NCBI GenBank assembly: GCA_913055925.1
Contig: CAJXLH010000019.1
Coordinates: 1-17,017 of the forward strand
Direction of reading: 5' to 3'
DNA from: an uncultured Maritalea sp.
Lineage (GTDB): Bacteria; Pseudomonadota; Alphaproteobacteria; Rhizobiales; Devosiaceae
Length of the DNA: 17,017 bases
The position numbers and the translations under genes were made by a program. The notes below the pieces were generated by a model. That model ran no database searches. It worked only from the letters and a program-made list of their open reading frames with translations, and was not told the origin of the DNA. Positions 13,543 to 17,017 of this stretch are shown piece by piece (within the stretch, counting starts at the first letter, position 1; every line of letters begins with the position of its first letter).

Positions 13543-14973
13543 TTAAGCAGCTTCAGCCGCAAGTTTTTGTGCCTTCTTCACAGCGTCGTCGATGGTACCA
13601 ACCATGTAGAATGCTGCTTCTGGAAGGTGGTCATATTCGCCAGCAACCAAGCCTTTAAACGCTTTGATTGTGTCTTCAAGACCAACAAAGATACCTGGAG
13701 CGCCAGTAAACACTTCCGCCACGTGGAACGGCTGAGACATGAAACGCTCAATCTTACGGGCACGTGCCACTGTAAGCTTATCTTCTTCTGACAATTCATC
13801 CATACCAAGGATGGCGATGATGTCTTGCAAAGATTTGTAACGCTGAAGGATTTCCTGAACGTCACGAGCCACTTGGTAGTGTTCTTCACCAACAACTTGC
13901 GGATCAAGCAAGCGAGATGTTGAATCAAGTGGATCAACCGCAGGGTAAATACCTTTTTCAGAAATCGCACGGTTAAGGACGGTTGTCGCGTCCAAGTGCG
14001 CAAAGGTTGTCGCCGGAGCCGGGTCAGTCAAGTCATCGGCAGGAACGTAAACCGCTTGCACAGAGGTAATCGAACCTTTTGATGTTGTTGTAATACGCTC
14101 TTGCATGGCGCCCATGTCTGTCGCCAATGTTGGCTGGTAACCCACAGCAGATGGGATACGGCCAAGAAGCGCTGACACTTCAGAACCAGCTTGTGTAAAG
14201 CGGAAGATGTTATCCACGAAGAACAACACGTCCTGACCTTCATCACGGAACTGCTCCGCAATTGTAAGACCAGTCAAAGCCACACGAGCACGCGCACCTG
14301 GAGGCTCGTTCATCTGACCGAACACAAGCGCACACTTAGAACCAGCGCCGCCTTTTTCTTTGTTCACGCCAGATTCAATCATTTCCCAGTAAAGGTCGTT
14401 ACCTTCACGAGTACGTTCGCCAACACCAGCAAATACTGAGTAACCACCGTGGTTGTTCGCAACGTTGTTGATCAATTCCTGAATAAGAACTGTTTTACCA
14501 ACACCCGCACCACCGAAGAGGCCAATTTTACCACCCTTCGCGTAAGGCGCTAGAAGGTCAACAACCTTAATGCCTGTTACAAGAATTTCAGCTTCTGGAG
14601 ACTGCTCAACAAATTCAGGGGCATCTGCGTGAATAGCACGTGACGCTTTTGTTTTAATCTCACCAGCTTCGTCAATCGGGTTACCGATAACGTTCATAAT
14701 ACGGCCAAGTGTCTCTTCACCCACTGGGATCGTGATCGCTTGACCTGTATCTTTAACCTCTTGCCCACGGACAAGGCCTTCACTCGTGTCCATCGCAATT
14801 GTTCGTACTGTGTTTTCGCCCAAGTGCTGAGCAACTTCGAGTACGAGACGGTTACCATTGTTGTCGGTTTCAAGCGCGTCCAAAATCGCTGGGAGGTGAT
14901 CGTCGAACTCAACGTCCACCACCGCGCCGATAACCTGCGCAATGCGTCCGACCTTTTTCGCTTTTGCTGCCAT
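13543..14973 (-). CDS. atpD: F1 ATP synthase beta subunit
   Basis: This 476-residue catalytic subunit makes ATP from ADP and phosphate at the alpha/beta interfaces. Walker A is GGAGVGKT (154-161). GERTREGND holds the catalytic Glu and neighbouring Arg (about 186-187, matching E. coli 181-182), Walker B is in VLFFVDNIFRF, and the RIPSAVGYQPTLATDMG and APATTFAHLDATTVL segments are intact. The start is ATG 14973 (MAAKAKKVG), with GAGGA 6 bases before it. The frame stays open upstream to 15024, but that would run into atpG and has no support. It lies 19 bases after atpG and 15 before atpC. Confidence 0.98.
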   Translation of the reverse strand: MAAKAKKVGRIAQVIGAVVDVEFDDHLPAILDALETDNNGNRLVLEVAQHLGENTVRTIAMDTSEGLVRGQEVKDTGQAITIPVGEETLGRIMNVIGNPIDEAGEIKTKASRAIHADAPEFVEQSPEAEILVTGIKVVDLLAPYAKGGKIGLFGGAGVGKTVLIQELINNVANNHGGYSVFAGVGERTREGNDLYWEMIESGVNKEKGGAGSKCALVFGQMNEPPGARARVALTGLTIAEQFRDEGQDVLFFVDNIFRFTQAGSEVSALLGRIPSAVGYQPTLATDMGAMQERITTTSKGSITSVQAVYVPADDLTDPAPATTFAHLDATTVLNRAISEKGIYPAVDPLDSTSRLLDPQVVGEEHYQVARDVQEILQRYKSLQDIIAILGMDELSEEDKLTVARARKIERFMSQPFHVAEVFTGAPGIFVGLEDTIKAFKGLVAGEYDHLPEAAFYMVGTIDDAVKKAQKLAAEAA

Positions 14974-14979
14974 GGTCTG

Positions 14980-14984
14980 TCCTC
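14980..14984 (-). promoter_or_regulatory. Ribosome binding site that fixes the start of atpD
   Basis: The minus strand reads GAGGA, 6 bases before ATG 14973-14971. It decides against the 17-codon upstream extension of the same frame. Confidence 0.8.
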
Positions 14985-14992
14985 GTTCTGTC

Positions 14993-15868
14993 TTAGAGCG
15001 CTTCCGCGCCTGAGATAATTTCAATCAATTCTTTTGTAATCTGCGCTTGGCGCTGACGGTTGTAGCTAATTTCTAGCTTCTTGATCATGTCGCCAGCGTT
15101 ACGGGTCGCATTGTCCATCGCAGACATCTTCGCGCCCATTTCGCCTGCACCATTTTCAAGCAACGCGTGGAAGATTTGAACTGACACGTTACGTGGCAGA
15201 AGGTCTTCCAAGATCGCCTCTTCGCTCGGCTCATATTCGTAATTTGTGGCGTCGCCAGATTCTTCGGTTTCTTCAAAAGAAGCCGGGATCAACTGATGTG
15301 CAGTTGGGATCTGGCTGATCACAGATTTGAACTTTGAGTAGAACAAAGTTGCGACGTCAAATTCGCCTTTGTCGAACATCGCCAAAACGCGTTCGCCAAT
15401 TTCTTGCGCATTTGAATAGCCAATTTGCTTAACTTCGCGAAGCGTAATCAAATCTTCGATTTCGTTGGCGAACAAACGTTTCAAAACGTCATGTCCTTTT
15501 TTGCCAACGCAAAGAATTTTGACCGTCTTACCTTCAGCCTTCAACTTGTTCGCATGGTCACGTGCTAGACGCGCAATGGAAGAGTTGAAGCCACCGCAAA
15601 GACCGCGTTCCGCAGTCGCCACGATAAGCAAATGTGTTTGGTCGTTACCGTTTCCACCAAGAAGCTTCGGCGCATCTTCACGGCCCTTGTATGCCGCAGC
15701 CAATCCCGCAAGCACATCATTCATGCGCTCAGCGTATGGGCGTGCACTTTCAGCACTCTCCTGCGCACGGCGCAGCTTTGCAGCTGCAACCATTTGCATC
15801 GCCTTGGTGATCTTCTGGGTCGATTGGACCGAGGAGATCCGGTTTTTAAGGTCCTTCAATGAGGGCAT
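14993..15868 (-). CDS. atpG: F1 ATP synthase gamma subunit
   Basis: This 291-residue rotor shaft of F1 couples proton flow in Fo to catalysis. The N-terminal helix begins MPSLKDLKNRISSVQSTQKI and continues TKAMQMVAAAKLRRAQ. The central Rossmann-like part has ERGLCGGFNSSI. The C-terminal helix carries the family signature MGAKMSAMDNATRNAGDMI, followed by YNRQRQAQITKELIEIISGAEAL. Length fits the family. An acidic stretch at about 205-220 (EETEESGDATNYEYEPSEE) is a variable part. The ATG at 15868 has GAGG 4 bases before it and lies 31 bases after atpA. Confidence 0.97.
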   Translation of the reverse strand: MPSLKDLKNRISSVQSTQKITKAMQMVAAAKLRRAQESAESARPYAERMNDVLAGLAAAYKGREDAPKLLGGNGNDQTHLLIVATAERGLCGGFNSSIARLARDHANKLKAEGKTVKILCVGKKGHDVLKRLFANEIEDLITLREVKQIGYSNAQEIGERVLAMFDKGEFDVATLFYSKFKSVISQIPTAHQLIPASFEETEESGDATNYEYEPSEEAILEDLLPRNVSVQIFHALLENGAGEMGAKMSAMDNATRNAGDMIKKLEISYNRQRQAQITKELIEIISGAEAL

Positions 15869-15899
15869 AGCACCTCAACTCCTATCAAACCTGGTGGAT

Positions 15900-17017
<1,118 letters not shown>

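Noticed and set aside
14974..15024. Upstream extension of atpD by 17 codons
   Set aside because: It would overlap the end of atpG, and the ATG at 14973 has a good ribosome site and gives the usual beta-subunit N-terminus.

Overview
This window looks like a piece of an alphaproteobacterial chromosome, probably a marine or soil member of the Hyphomicrobiales (Rhizobiales); the genus cannot be fixed from sequence alone. The grounds are the ATP synthase order alpha-gamma-beta-epsilon without the Fo genes in line, tandem chemoreceptors with HAMP-like repeats and C-terminal [E/D]WQEF tails, a Liv-type amino-acid transporter of alphaproteobacterial style, a perfect FNR/FixK box, and a roughly balanced base composition (judged by eye). 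Apart from the first ~1.05 kb, every gene lies on the minus strand, so the window is easiest to read from right to left.

Right end to 13.0 kb: atpA (5' end outside the window), atpG, atpD and atpC, tightly packed and closed by a hairpin terminator. They encode the alpha, gamma, beta and epsilon subunits of F1 ATP synthase.

13.0 to 5.4 kb: three methyl-accepting chemotaxis proteins in tandem. Each appears to be its own transcription unit with its own hairpin terminator, although the one after the last gene is weak. Their cytoplasmic halves are nearly the same (HAMP-like units, the signalling hairpin tip, a flexible tether and a WQEF tail), but their sensors differ completely: a large double-Cache-like periplasmic domain, a smaller Cache-like periplasmic domain, and a histidine-rich multi-helix membrane domain with no periplasmic domain. 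The middle receptor has a perfect TTGAT-N4-ATCAA box upstream, which suggests control by oxygen. A small membrane-anchored protein of unknown function sits between the second and third receptors. No cheA, cheW, cheY, cheR or cheB is present, so these receptors must work with a chemosensory pathway encoded elsewhere.

5.4 to 1.1 kb: a methylglyoxal synthase gene, then livG-livF-livH-livM, encoding two ATPases and two permeases of a branched-chain amino acid type ABC importer. A perfect 12-bp palindrome lies between mgsA and livG. livM and livF each overlap the gene before them by 4 bp (ATGA).

Left end, plus strand: the last 125 residues of a Liv-type periplasmic binding protein, a terminator, and a small SAM-dependent methyltransferase that converges on livM across a bidirectional terminator. 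The binding protein probably serves the LivGFHM importer. No RNA genes, CRISPR arrays or insertion sequences were seen, and no stretch of more than 300 bases lacks a gene. The most interesting material is the chemoreceptor block and its regulatory DNA.
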